From assembly GCA_028554755.1 (NCBI GenBank), contig JAPTOF010000004.1:1247501-1311500 (forward strand): a stretch of 64,000 nucleotides of DNA. Reading direction: 5' to 3'. Shown here in pieces: positions 12,419 through 23,388 of the stretch (positions are counted from its first letter, which is position 1; every line of letters starts with the position of its first letter). The notes below the pieces were generated by a model. The model saw only the letters and a list, made by a program, of their open reading frames with translations, had not been told where the DNA came from and searched no databases. Both the position numbers and the translations under genes were made by a program. The DNA is from Cordia subcordata (lineage: Eukaryota > Streptophyta > Magnoliopsida > Boraginales > Cordiaceae).

Positions 12419-12559
12419 CATACATTTGACAGTAGGCCTAGTGGACCCGGAGGGCCAAGAGGACCACAAGGACCCGCAGGAGGGACAGGAGGACCAGGCT
12501 GGGGTTGGGGACCTGGAGGCCCTGGTTGGGATCCGGAACCCGACCCCGGGCTAGAGGCC
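12419..12559 (+). other. GC-rich Gly/Pro-coding island of unknown nature
   Basis: A sharply GC-rich patch in AT-rich DNA. Read on the plus strand after an in-frame stop at 12416-12418, it gives about 46 codons made largely of GPGGP, GPQGP, GPGWGWGPGGPGW units, ending EPDPGLEA and a stop. It has no ATG of its own. A possible splice acceptor (TTGACAG) lies just upstream, so it could be the last exon of a small glycine-rich protein, but no upstream exon was found. The complementary strand also stays open (61 codons, proline-rich) because the repeat is GC-biased in both directions. Function unknown. Confidence 0.3.
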
Positions 12560-13311
12560 TGAACCTGGATTTCCCCCCAAGCCTGCGTGATTTTGTACAT
12601 TTATACACCATTCACATCTCTCGTAACAATATAAGAGAATCCCACATCATTTGCCTAAACATAGTTAATCGGCCGTAAAAGTAGCACTCGAGGTGAATTT
12701 AATATCAGAAAGTTAATATGTTCAGGACAAATTGTCTGGAATAACAACTTGATAATTCAAATCAAATCGTCTAGACAATGAGAATAGCCAACATAGAGTT
12801 CCAAGAATTTCACCAGCTCAAGATGATCAATCCTTAAATAAGGAACCATTTCTGCAAATTGTAATGTAAAATCAACCATTCCAATTCTTCCTATGAGCAG
12901 CAAATATCTAAAAGAAAAAGGGGAGGAAAGTGTCAGTAAGAGGATGACCAAAATAGCAGATCTGCCTCCTTTTGATCCTGAAAGTTCTTATGTACAGAAA
13001 ACATGAGAGCACCCAAAATATGCAGCAGCTAGGGAAATAAAATGCTTTAACGGTAACTCATGCAATCGCCTTTCTGCAACTTTCTTGGTTTTAGCAGCAC
13101 CTGCCAAATCCACCAATACACAAGTTAGGAGACATAACAAATCCGGTGTCGTCACTAATAACCGGTAGTCCTGAACAAAAACTATAGTCATGCGTAATGA
13201 ATCGAAATAGAAAAGACGAAACCATCCAAAAGCATCATTTTAGTGGAACTGTGGGGTCACAGCTGCTTGTTCGAGCCCAGCAAGCGATAAGGCAAGCAAA
13301 TCACCTGAGTC
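12560..13311. other. Region downstream of the Tubby-like gene, probably including its 3' UTR
   Basis: Lies 3' of the minus-strand Tubby-like stop codon. The part adjoining 13311 is likely 3' UTR. Short minus-strand frames here (12757-12951, 12988-13191) have no family resemblance. Confidence 0.4.
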
Positions 13312-16300
13312 TCATTCACAAGCTATTTTGGTATCAAAGCTACTGAGGCAGATAGCAAATGCCTGGAACGCTGAGATTGGATACTGATAATCCATGGTAA
13401 AGACATCTTTCCCCACTTTACCAAACTGGAGAATAACATTCTCCTGGTCTTGTCCACCAGTTCCATTCTCTGTAGAAGCAACTAGCTGAAAGTTCTTTAC
13501 AGAAGCAACTGTTACGCGTCCATTAAAATTTAGGCACCAACACTGAAGTTGCTCGTGCCATCTTGGAGACTTGTTTTTCAGAACTAGCAGGTCATCTTTT
13601 TCAGCCAACGCAGGTCCAGATTGGATATTATCCATGCGAGTTGATTTTGATCTGAAGAAAGGGAATGAAGGAAAGGAATCAATGTTTCCAGGAACGAATT
13701 CAGTTTGGGTTGGAGCTACACCTCCTGGTTCAACAGCAGAGGCAGGGATAGCATCCATGATACACTGCATCCTCCTTGGTCCCCTGTTTTCCATAATATA
13801 TGCATCTCTATTAGAAAGTTACAGAAGAAGAAGGAAACTGTAAAAAGAAGTACCAGCACAAAGCCACAAATTTTGTCATAATGCAGTACATTTACATTAG
13901 TGGTTCCATGTGCACTTTCCATTTAGAAATTATCATATGATTCTCTCCTTTTCTTATTTAATAACATGAAAGGGATGCAATAGTCAGTTATCAATTTACC
14001 TGGAACCCAAGACGTTCAACTCATATGAGATGTGGGCCACAGGATAGTTGCCAGCAGGTACCCTTGGCGAGACTTGTTTCATTCCAACTAACCTGGTGGA
14101 ATGAGATTTGGTCATTTTGGCTCCACCACTTGGAGGCTGGGCATCATAAATCGTGAACTTAGTTCCAAGAAAGTTTGATCTGCCATGCAGGAGAGTATGG
14201 GGTCTGAGTTCACATGAGGTCAATCTGTAACAAAGCCGTATTCTTGCTAAACTCACCTCAACTTTCCAATGTAGGTGCGGCTACCTCTTGACACATCCTC
14301 AGCATTCAAAGAGATAAGATAGTCTGTACATGTTGTACGTCTACACTTCCTAGCAGCAAGAAGAAACTTACCCTCATCATACAAAGCTGTCAGAAAAGAG
14401 AATGATTAAGTAAATCAGTCTGTTCAAGTAACAAAAGTTCTCTAAGATTTGAGAACAAGAATGTGAGAGGCAAAGCTCCATTAATCAAATGAAAACGAGT
14501 AAGAAAAGCGCTAACAGAAAAGAATATCTAGAGCAGAAGATTCAGAACCAAAACCTGTATTTAAACCAAGGTAAAGGTGATAGGTCTGGTTGCTGCGGTT
14601 CCGTCTTATGTGGCACTGGATCAGAGTGTCCCTTGGACCAGGCTGCAGATAATAACAAATACTTCAGTATTTTTTTTTCTTTTTTGGGTTTTTTTTTGGG
14701 GGGGGGGGGGGGGGGGACTTCCAAATGTGTCCATGGTATTGCATTATTTTTTAACAACACACAGATTAATTAACCTCAAAAATGCAAACCTAGTTCAAAA
14801 TAGTTAACTGCAGTAAGAGCATAATCTATCCGAGCAAATTCTAACCATTTCCACATAAATTAAGCAAATGATGAAGCTGTGGAGAAGCAAAAACCATAAT
14901 GCTCACTAGATTTCGAATGGCCAAAGATGATGTAATAATCTACAACATGTAACTAGTAAATTTGCATAGCTTTTGGACCTAATACACGGTTCATGAGATG
15001 ATTGATTGGCAATCAGATATCTCCATAGCAGTACTTAATTTATATGAACTCTCCTCATGACAGGCATAATGCAAAAAAACTCTTTAGCCAAATCTGGTCC
15101 ATCTATCTGAATTGGGGATGCTTATTTTATAATCTACCTCACAACTTCTTGTTCCTCCAGGATTATTTCTTCCATTTCTTCTATCCTCTATCCATTTAAT
15201 TTGGAAAGCCTTCTTAATTTTCACTAACCAGTTAGATTTCATAGCATTATAGAAGACACAAAGTCAACCTGAAATTGCCAAAGAAAATGATTTGCGGTCC
15301 ATGAACACCTTGATCCTTGTTCTATGTTTTCCAGTTTGTGGTAAACTTAAAGTCAATCCATAAGAAACATATCTTCAACCAAGGAAACCCCATCCACTCC
15401 AATACCTTAATTGTATAATTACACATAGGTCCCTCCATGTCCACAACGTCGAGGTAACTGACCTAACATTCACTACTGTCACTACGATAGAGGCAAGACA
15501 TTCTTCATTCTATTAAATGCTGAGTCAACTTCCGAAACAGCAAAATGATGCCCAGGGGGAAAAAATTCAGAACAATAAGTGTTTAAAATCTGAAATGCGA
15601 TAATACTCTGATCCTTCACTAATTTCAAGCAGCAGCAACAGTTAAAGCAAATGAAATAAGAAAACTTTAAGATGAATTGCCAGATCCAATCACAAAATAC
15701 ATTAATACTCCCAAACAAAACTCCCAACCATTGCAGCACTCGACTTGCACCTAAAGAAGGAAATTAGGAAGCAAGGTTAAGCAATTACATATGAATTGTT
15801 CAAAAAATTCAACATGCCCCTCTTTAGAAACACTACAGCCTAGTTTCATTTATGGAAATTAACTAGGATTAAGAAGAAGTTATAGACAACAGAGGTAGAT
15901 GCAGTGTAACTTTCCCCTTGAAAGAGAGACCAAAAGGCTTGACAACAGACATGCTCACAACATTCAACAGACCAAATGGAAAACTTAGAGAAAAGCGACG
16001 TGACATAATTCTAACTACAGACTTGAACGGATGACGTCCGTGCAAATCATGGCAGTTAGATTTCTTGGCAAACAGAAAACCTTATCACCCTTTTGTTTGG
16101 CTAGACACTATGCGCCCACTAAACCATGAAGCTGGCAATGGTAAGCCAGGGACCCTATTCATATTTAATTCTGAATCGTCTAAGAGTGAGTATTTACTAA
16201 CTGAGCTTGGAAGTTACCATGTTGCAAACAAGTTTAAGACCATAAATTAGACAAATTAACTCCAAATAAAAGCTAAGAGTCTAAATTCCATACGGATACT

Positions 16301-17141
16301 CTCCACCAAGTAGCCTAAAGCATGTCAAGAGTTGTTTAGCTTGCTTTGGATCTAGAATCTATCAGTTTACCAGAAGCATCTCAGAGTGCAATAAAAGACT
16401 AGCAATATGCATCATATGACATCACAAGATCAACAGTTAAGTTCCCGACTAGTTACTTCCAACGGTAGGATAAAAAAAAAAAACCTACAAACCAGAAAAC
16501 CTATCATAGATCATTTGTTCCATTAGGAAACAGGATCAAAACATGGTAATTGACCTTCCAACTACACAAGAAAATAGTGGTTAATGCAGATATTACAGTT
16601 TTAATCGCCGAAATCAAGAGGATCATAAAAGACCTACATGCAAATTAGGAGATAAAAGGGTATCAATATAAGCATACATCAACCAATTATGCCACCGAAA
16701 ATAAGCATTTCTCCCAGAATAAGAAAAACAAATATTGACCAAGAAAGCAACAGCAGAGTGCAAGAATATGATGACTGGATATAATTTTAAAAACTTCGTA
16801 TGCCAAACCTGCTTCAAGGAGATGGGGAACGTCAGCTTGCCCGAAATCTCTGGGGTTCTCACAATTTCCTTCATGATTTCTCTCCAACTTTTACAAACAC
16901 CAGCACAAGCAACGACATTCTTTCGAGGGGGCCAAGTATCCTCAGATGCCTCAATCCTCGTCAAGACATCCCTCAAAAGCTCTGGTGGCATATTAGCCCA
17001 GCAACTTGGCCACAGAGCATCTACTGCCACTGAGCTATCTTGAACCACCCTGTGTGACCTCGATCTCAACCCACCAAATCCTTTACGCGAAATGCTCCCG
17101 AGCTCATCCTTCATGTCCTGAATTATACTCTTAAAAGACAT
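13312..17141 (-). CDS. Tubby-like F-box protein (TLP), complete, five coding exons
   Basis: Plant Tubby-like protein: an N-terminal F-box that recruits ASK/SKP1 and a C-terminal tubby domain that binds phosphoinositides at the plasma membrane. Exons in transcript order are 17141-16809, 14642-14555, 14386-14257, 14179-14000 and 13783-13312. All junctions are GT/AG, the phases agree, and the total is 400 codons plus stop, normal for the family. Residues 1-35 hold the plant TLP N-terminus ([18 protein letters not shown]). The F-box covers about 45-95 ([35 protein letters not shown]). The tubby domain runs from about 112, opening [15 protein letters not shown], through [39 protein letters not shown] and [13 protein letters not shown], to [20 protein letters not shown] and the terminal [16 protein letters not shown]. 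Nothing essential appears to be missing. Intron 1 is long (about 2.2 kb). Divergently oriented to the NHX gene 6.2 kb away. Confidence 0.95.
14698..14716. repeat. Nineteen-G homopolymer in TLP intron 1
   Basis: A run of 19 G on the plus strand, preceded by T-rich sequence. In the transcribed (minus) direction it is a C19 tract about 55 bases upstream of the exon 2 acceptor, followed by A-rich sequence. Runs of this length are usually unstable and length-variable. Confidence 0.85.
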
Positions 17142-18580
17142 TTCAATCTATTCACGCCACACTACACCAACCAACAATCAAATCCAAAATTTCTAGCTTA
17201 TCGGGAATTTCGTGGACTGGGCTTCCCTTTATTATCCGAAAGCTTAAGATGAGAGACAAATATATGGTAAATAGCACTTGCAATGCCCAAAGACCCAATC
17301 TTTAATTAGAAAGACCTAGTCCTTATCTCTCTACACCCACACATCCCACAATGCAGTATGCTTCATATCATAAGCCAATCTACAGCTCAGAGGACACTAC
17401 TATAAATAGCCAATGCTTGTTCGGAGGCAAAGCCCCAAACTTTTAGAGCAAAATCACCCAAAAATCATTCTTCAAACATAACATAAACCACCACCCAAAA
17501 ATGTCAACCAAATAACACAAAAGAAAACAAAGCACTACACTTTTCAGCAATGGATACAAATCAAACAATTAAAACAAAACCTACCAAAGATCAAAACTTT
17601 TCACAGATCTAACAACAACCTACTTCACCCAAAAAAAGCAGTCTCCACCACAGTGACTTTATCTGATACCCCAAAAAAAGATTGCAACTTTCGCAGATCA
17701 AAGAGGTGGGTCTTGATAGAAATAAGGTGATCTTTAAGGATTAAGGTTCCAGACCCATTCTTTGTATGTAAATCTGTTGATTATGGCTGAAATGTGAGAG
17801 AATTGACAAAAAGTTGATTTTAGGGTTGGTTCGGTGTTGTGTCAATTATACAAACCTTGTGTGCACTTTCTCGCAAAGTATTTTTGGGGGCTTCGCTAGG
17901 CAAATGGTTAATGTTGTTGTTGTTGCCTTTGGTGGCCCTTATCCAATTAAACTCGCGTGGACATTTGATCTTGGCCCGGGTCCGGTTCCGGGTCATTTGT
18001 TCCCACAGATTTCGTATGGGCTTTAGTTTTGGGTCGGGTCAGGTCATTTATCCAAATTTGCCTTTAGCATGTCAAGTAGTCACCAAATAAAGACAAAATA
18101 TCACAATTAGTTCTCATTACATACATATTTTTAACTTAATTCTTGCAATTTTGAAAGTCATGTGTTTGTTATCCAGCATTATCAAAATATAACACTAGTT
18201 TTTATTAGTTTAAAGTGACTGGTTGAATGCCTATACTATATTACTAAAAAATGAAATGATTAGCCTTCTTGTTTTAAAAGGTTATAGTTCTATCTCGTGT
18301 TATTGAAATGTAGTGCATTTATAGTTTTCATTGTTTGTTGATTGTTGTTACGAGAGCGACTATATTCACTATTTTTGGTGATATAGGGACTAATTATACT
18401 ATTTTTAGTTTAACGATGAAGGCTCTAAATAAGGTATAAACAACGTGACCTAACATTAACATTGATGTAAATATAAGGACTATTTACATCCCTTTTTCAT
18501 AAAATTAAGGACTTTTTTTTGGGTCAAAAGGACTAATTACATTACTTTGAATAATAATAATAAGTTAACAATGATATTAT
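17142..18580. other. TLP leader and promoter region
   Basis: Presumed 5' UTR and promoter of the minus-strand TLP gene. A moderately GC-rich patch at about 17830-18060 stands out. Two short overlapping frames there look like chance products of this composition. No second gene seen. Confidence 0.4.
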
Positions 18581-18810
18581 GGGCCTGTTAACTATGATTT
18601 TTTTTAATTTGTAAAAAGTACTTGCTTTCTAAACAGAGCACATTTTTTTTATAATAAGTATTTGAATTATATTTAAATAAAATAAAATAAAATTCTTAAA
18701 AAAAAGTTCAATTACAGCTTCTTCCACAAGCTAGAATTTACTTATTGAAAAGACATTTTTTAAAAAAGTTTTAAAGAAAATGCATTTGGAAAAAACCATT
18801 CCAAATTAGC
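18581..18810. mobile_element. Short MITE, family B, weak copy
   Basis: Begins GGGCCTGTTAACTATG and ends with the partial complement CCATTCCAAATTAGC. The interior has the family B poly(A)/poly(T) arrangement. The termini are diverged and no target duplication is visible. Confidence 0.4.
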
Positions 18811-19234
18811 ATTGTTGGATTGTAAAGCTTTTAACAGTAGTGTTTTGAATAAAAGTGTCATTGAATTATTTGATTATTTGACTTTGTATTTTAAGAGTTA
18901 AGTTTTTTCGTTATTTTGAGGGTAATATTGAACTTTTAAAATTATAGAGTAGTAAATTTTAGAATAAAAGAAAAAAATAATTTATAACACGATGTAAAAA
19001 TAAAATTTCAAACTTTAACTCTTATGTGAAAACACTTTTACAAATAAATCGAACAAATTAATTTTAATTAACGGATCCAACAAATTAGTTTAAACTTTTA
19101 TTAAACTCGTAGAAAAATATTCAAAGTGTTTAAAGCTGGATCCAACTTAGGAAGTTTTTCACTTTTGGGATTTGTTTGGAAGGATCTGGATTCTTCTCTT
19201 ACCTTCTGACTCCCTAGAATGTTGGCCAAACACT

Positions 19235-19524
19235 GCCCTTTTGGATTGACATTTTTTAAAAATATTTTTTTTAAATAGCATTTGAAAACAGTTTTTTTTT
19301 ATAGAAAAGTTGAAAATTTTGACTTTTAAAAAAAAAGTTATATTTGAACTTTTTTCAAAATTTTAGTTTTTTTGAAAGTCAAAAAAAAAAGTTATATTGG
19401 AACTTTTTTCAAAATTTTAGTTTTTTTGAAAGTCAAATCAAGTAGTTATTACAAATTTAATGTAACTTTTTTAAGAAAAAAAATATTTTTTTCTTAACAA
19501 AAAAAAATCAATCCAAACAAGCCC
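19235..19524. mobile_element. Short MITE, family B, with internal tandem duplication
   Basis: Begins GCCCTTTTGGATTGAC and ends TCAATCCAAACAAGCCC. Inside, a unit of roughly 60 bases (poly(A), AGTTATATTTGAACTTTTTT, CAAAATTTTAGTTTTTTTGA) is present twice in tandem at about 19330-19432 with one or two differences, so the duplication is recent relative to the element. Confidence 0.6.
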
Positions 19525-20098
19525 TTAATATTTCAAGTTCCATCAAAACTTCTCAATTCAATATTTAAATTATTTCTTCAAATACTTCTCTCCCTCCATC
19601 TTTCTTCTATCTCATCTCTCTTTTCAATTAACCAAACTCTCCTTCCCTCTCTTCATATGTATCTGCTTAATTTTTTTTTTAATGCTTAATTTTTTTTAAT
19701 GCTATCAAATTTATTATGTACATCTTTTCCTTTTTATTGTTAATTACTTGAGGTTGCTCACATCTAGAAATGAATCAGGTCATGACGACCAGCGGAAATG
19801 AAAATCTTTCCGTGCGACAGGAGAGAAGAGAAGTGATAAGATAAAAGAGATGATGAAATCAAGGGAAAAAAGATTATGGTTTTCAAATTCATAATTACAA
19901 AAAAAATTTATGACAAATACCATATAAACAACCCATTATACAATAATTAAAATTAAAGTTATTTATAATTAGTATTAGTTAGGAATCAAATTACATAATT
20001 TCGGTAATAATTTCTTGCTGAAAGAAATAATGTTCAGTTAAATTTAAAAAATTAAATGTTTTGTTGGAGAGCAAATACTTAAAAGGCATGAACCTTCC

Positions 20099-20145
<47 letters not shown>

Positions 20146-20464
20146 TATATGTATATGTATACACATATACATATATGTGTATGTAGATATATACATAGAT
20201 GAGAGAGACATATAGATAAGTTTGACATACACTCAAATTCTTTAACAATATTACTAAAAGTTTGAGCAATTATTTGTGCAAACGATTTGGACACATATAT
20301 TTTAATTATGGTGATTTTTTAAAATAATCTTAAACCAAATGCATAATTTTATTTATCATATATAGTTTTTGATAAGTATAAGTGGTCTAGTCGTAAACAA
20401 TATATTCAATTGCTTCTTTTGTTTATCTAAATGTAGTGAACCAATCAAAATTATGCAAGAATAA
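19525..20464. other. AT-rich spacer with microsatellite, no gene
   Basis: Contains a TA-type microsatellite with TATATG/CATATA variants at about 20103-20183. Minus-strand open frames across it encode only Tyr/Ile runs and are rejected. Confidence 0.6.
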
Positions 20465-20779
20465 CACTACTAGAAGTTGGTAGATAAAATTGAGATGGAA
20501 ATTTTTTGTTTCAAATTGAGACAAATTTGAGATGGAAATTGTCAAGCTCAAATTGAGATAGAAAATTTAGATAAAATTTTCTAATAAGTTAATACATAAT
20601 TGAATTAGAATCTGAGACGAAAATTTTTTTGTCTCAATTAGAAACATAATTTTTCATCTCAAAATTTGAGATGAGGGTTTTTACAACGGAAAATTTCAGT
20701 TTCAAATTCATTTTGAGATGAAAATTTTCAAGTTTGAGACGGAAATTTTCCGTCTCAAATTCAAACTTTTTCTGTAGTG
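20465..20779. mobile_element. Non-autonomous CACTA (En/Spm-like) element
   Basis: A 315-base element starting CACTACTAGAA and ending TTTTTCTGTAGTG, the diagnostic CACTA terminal signature. TAA flanks both sides as a 3-bp target duplication (20462-20464 and 20780-20782). The interior is built from direct and inverted repeats of a TTTGAGACGGAAATTTTC-like motif, which resembles the subterminal transposase-binding repeats of CACTA elements. It has no coding capacity and would need a transposase from elsewhere. Confidence 0.85.
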
Positions 20780-20805
20780 TAAGAAAGAGTTATAATATCA
20801 ACTAA

Positions 20806-21271
20806 GAGGGTGTTTGGTTTGGTTTTTTTTTTTTTTTTCTGGTCAAATCTGCTTAAAGCGCTAATGAAAGTGTTTGTTTTAATTAAAAATATACTTTTTT
20901 AAGTGGCTTTAAGTAGAAAATAAAAAGCTCCCAAATCCAATTTTTGCTTTTTATGGCTTTAAGCACTTTGAAAAAAAACAAGTTCGACAAAATCATTTAC
21001 TATCTTATCCTTACCTTTTTTTTTATTACTAAAATATCGTTACTCTTTTATTTTATACTTATTTTTTTTAAATTTTATTTTAATATCCTTAATAGTTATT
21101 TTAACTATATAACTTACTTTTCAACTTACTTTAATCAAACATATAAATACTTATTTTTATAACCATAACTTTTATTCAAACATGTAATTACTTAAAATTG
21201 ACAATAAAAGAAAGTCACTTAAAGCCAGAAGTGCTTTAAGTAGCTTTTTTATAAGCCAATCCAACACCCTC
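20806..21271. mobile_element. Harbinger/Tourist-like MITE, family A, copy 2 (inverted)
   Basis: Inverted copy of the element at 2938-3407: it begins GAGGGTGTTTGGTTTGG and ends AAGCCAATCCAACACCCTC. TAA flanks both ends, consistent with a Harbinger-type 3-bp target duplication. It lies only 26 bases from the right end of the CACTA element. The 72-codon frame inside (20944-21162) is an artefact of AT-rich sequence. Confidence 0.85.
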
Positions 21272-23174
21272 TAAAAGTATGCACCTCATATTATCTCTCT
21301 TGGTTCTTATATATTATTCTAGAATCTCGATATGTAGTGTAATTTATTTAATCTCTTATTAGTCTAGTTTGGAGGATTTTTTAATGGATAACTAAAGTTT
21401 ACACATGTTGTTTCATTCCTGTACAGTTATTCTCTACTTTTCAAATTCTAAGTGTATATATGTATATATATATATATACACACATAAACACACATATGTT
21501 TTATGTTTTGTATGATTTAAATATAATCACATGGTAAAATACGAATTAGGTTTATTGAGAAAAGAGTTTATCACTATATGAGAGTATATTTATTTTAATT
21601 TAAACATTTATGAGATTTAGACATAAAAAAGTTAAAAGTTAAGTGATTAGTTTATTATTATTTTTTATTGCCAATTGGCAAAAAGTATTCATATGAATTG
21701 TTAAGAAAGAAACAAAATATTATTATAAAAGAATGAAGAAGAAACATTATGTAGCACTTCACCAAGCACTAACTGAAATTAAAAAGATTAAAAAATAACC
21801 GTAGGTACTAAGTGGGAATTTACCATTATAACACTATATATTAGACAAAGAAAAAATAAGAAAAAGAAATCATCCTACGTGGAGTGGCACCCTAATTAAC
21901 ATTGTATTATAATATACGTAGATAATAATGTTAAGAGTCGAAAAATTAACTTATTTTGGAAAAAATCAACAACAATTAAAAAATTGAGATGAACTATTAA
22001 AAGATTGGACATGAGAAAACTTAAAGAAGCATGGTGCCACGTGATGTTCTAAACTTTGAAAAAAGAAAAAACCACTCATTTAAGACAATAAATAAGAAGA
22101 AAAAAGAGAAATTCAATTTATCAAAAATAAAAAAACAATAATTATTGAAGAAATACCTGCAGGTTTACATGATTTGATATGATTTGATTTTGATTATATT
22201 TTAAACCAAACCAAAACTAGTTAATTTACATTTGAAAGAAACCAATTGATTTTTTTGTTATCTATATAACCAAGCCACATGCTGGTTTGGTTTTCAGTTT
22301 TTTCTTTAAAAGATTTTAAAAACTCTAATTTCATAATAAATTATATAAAAAAATAATTTACTATTCATATTACAAATTTAATGTCATAAGATTTTATTGT
22401 TAAAATAAAATACAAATACCTGTAGCTTGGTAGTTAAAGTTTGAAAATATAATCTTGAAGTTATGGATTGAAAACCTAAAAAAATAAAATTTGAAATGAA
22501 TATATACATAAAATTAGGAATAAAAGTAGTTTGGTCAGTTTAACCAATTCACCTTTAGAAATACCCACTTAACAATTATAGTATATCCCATCTCCAATAA
22601 AATTTGAACTCAATCATCACTTTTGGAGATATATCAATTATTAAATTTACTCACTCATCCCAATTTTAAGTGTTCTCTAGATAGATTCAGGGTCGGTTTA
22701 AATTGACTTTTTTTAACAATTTTTAAAAAACTGTTTTATATTTATGAGAAATTAAAAATTCTAACTTTTTAAAAGAATTTGTATTTGAATTTTTTTTTTC
22801 AAAATTTTGAATTTTTAAAAGTCAACTTAAATAATTATTGTAAAAATAATATAACTTTTTTTTTATAAAAACATATTTTTCTTAAAAAGAAATCAATACA
22901 AACAGGCATTTAAGGCATGCAAAGTTACCACAGCTTAAAAGAAACCGATCAAATTCGGAATCCTATACGTGATAATAGTTTTGTCCAACCACAACACTTG
23001 AAATTCTTATTCTTCCCAGCTTCGAACTCCCACTTCAACTAAACTTCTTCACTCCTCTCTCTCTTCTATAATAGCCAAAATAGCCTATACAACGCTATAT
23101 ACATATATGTATATATATATACACGTATATAGACTCTACACAGCACGCCGCCATTAATCTTTGCTAGATACGCG
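21272..23174. other. NHX upstream region, no gene seen
   Basis: AT-rich DNA ending in the putative NHX promoter. TA-rich runs (about 23100-23130) just before the leader could supply a TATA element. It includes one family B MITE (22690-22907). A small TA/CA microsatellite lies near 21459-21496. Confidence 0.45.
22690..22907. mobile_element. Short MITE, family B, diverged copy
   Basis: About 218 bases beginning GGGTCGGTTTAAATTGAC and ending TCAATACAAACAGGC. The interior has the same TTTTTAAAAAACTG and AAAAGTCAACTTAAATAATT arrangement as other family B elements. No clean target duplication. It sits about 250 bases from the inferred NHX leader. Confidence 0.55.
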
Positions 23175-23323
23175 ATGTCTAAGAAAGAACTCGGACCACT
23201 TTTTGCATGAACTGCGAGACACACGTAAAACTACACCATTTCTGTGCTCGCATGCGATACAGCGCTCGTGGAGGACGGGATCACATGTGCGCATGCGATT
23301 ACAGAAGCAGCGGAAACACATAA
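23175..23323 (+). promoter_or_regulatory. Two overlapping upstream ORFs in the NHX leader
   Basis: The inferred 5' leader of NHX holds an 11-codon upstream ORF (23175-23210; MSKKELGPLFA). Its TGA stop overlaps the ATG of a second 38-codon ORF (23207-23323) in an ATGA arrangement. The second starts MNCETHVKLHHFCARMRY and ends 65 bases before the NHX start codon. Both need the transcription start to lie upstream of 23175, which is plausible from the TATA-like run near 23107 but is not proved by the sequence. Such ORFs could reduce translation of the main frame. Confidence 0.5.
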
Positions 23324-23388
23324 GAAGAAACACAAGAAGATTAGCGTGTTTTCCTTTACTCCACTATCTCTTTATCAGCAATATTTAG

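Noticed and set aside
12415..12600. A complete 61-codon minus-strand proline-rich ORF with an ATG
   Set aside because: The GC repeat stays open on both strands; the composition is explained by the repeat, and there is no signal peptide or family match. Kept only as an island of unknown nature.
19991..20294. Two minus-strand frames of 71-92 codons rich in Tyr and Ile
   Set aside because: They are translations of a TA/TATG microsatellite.
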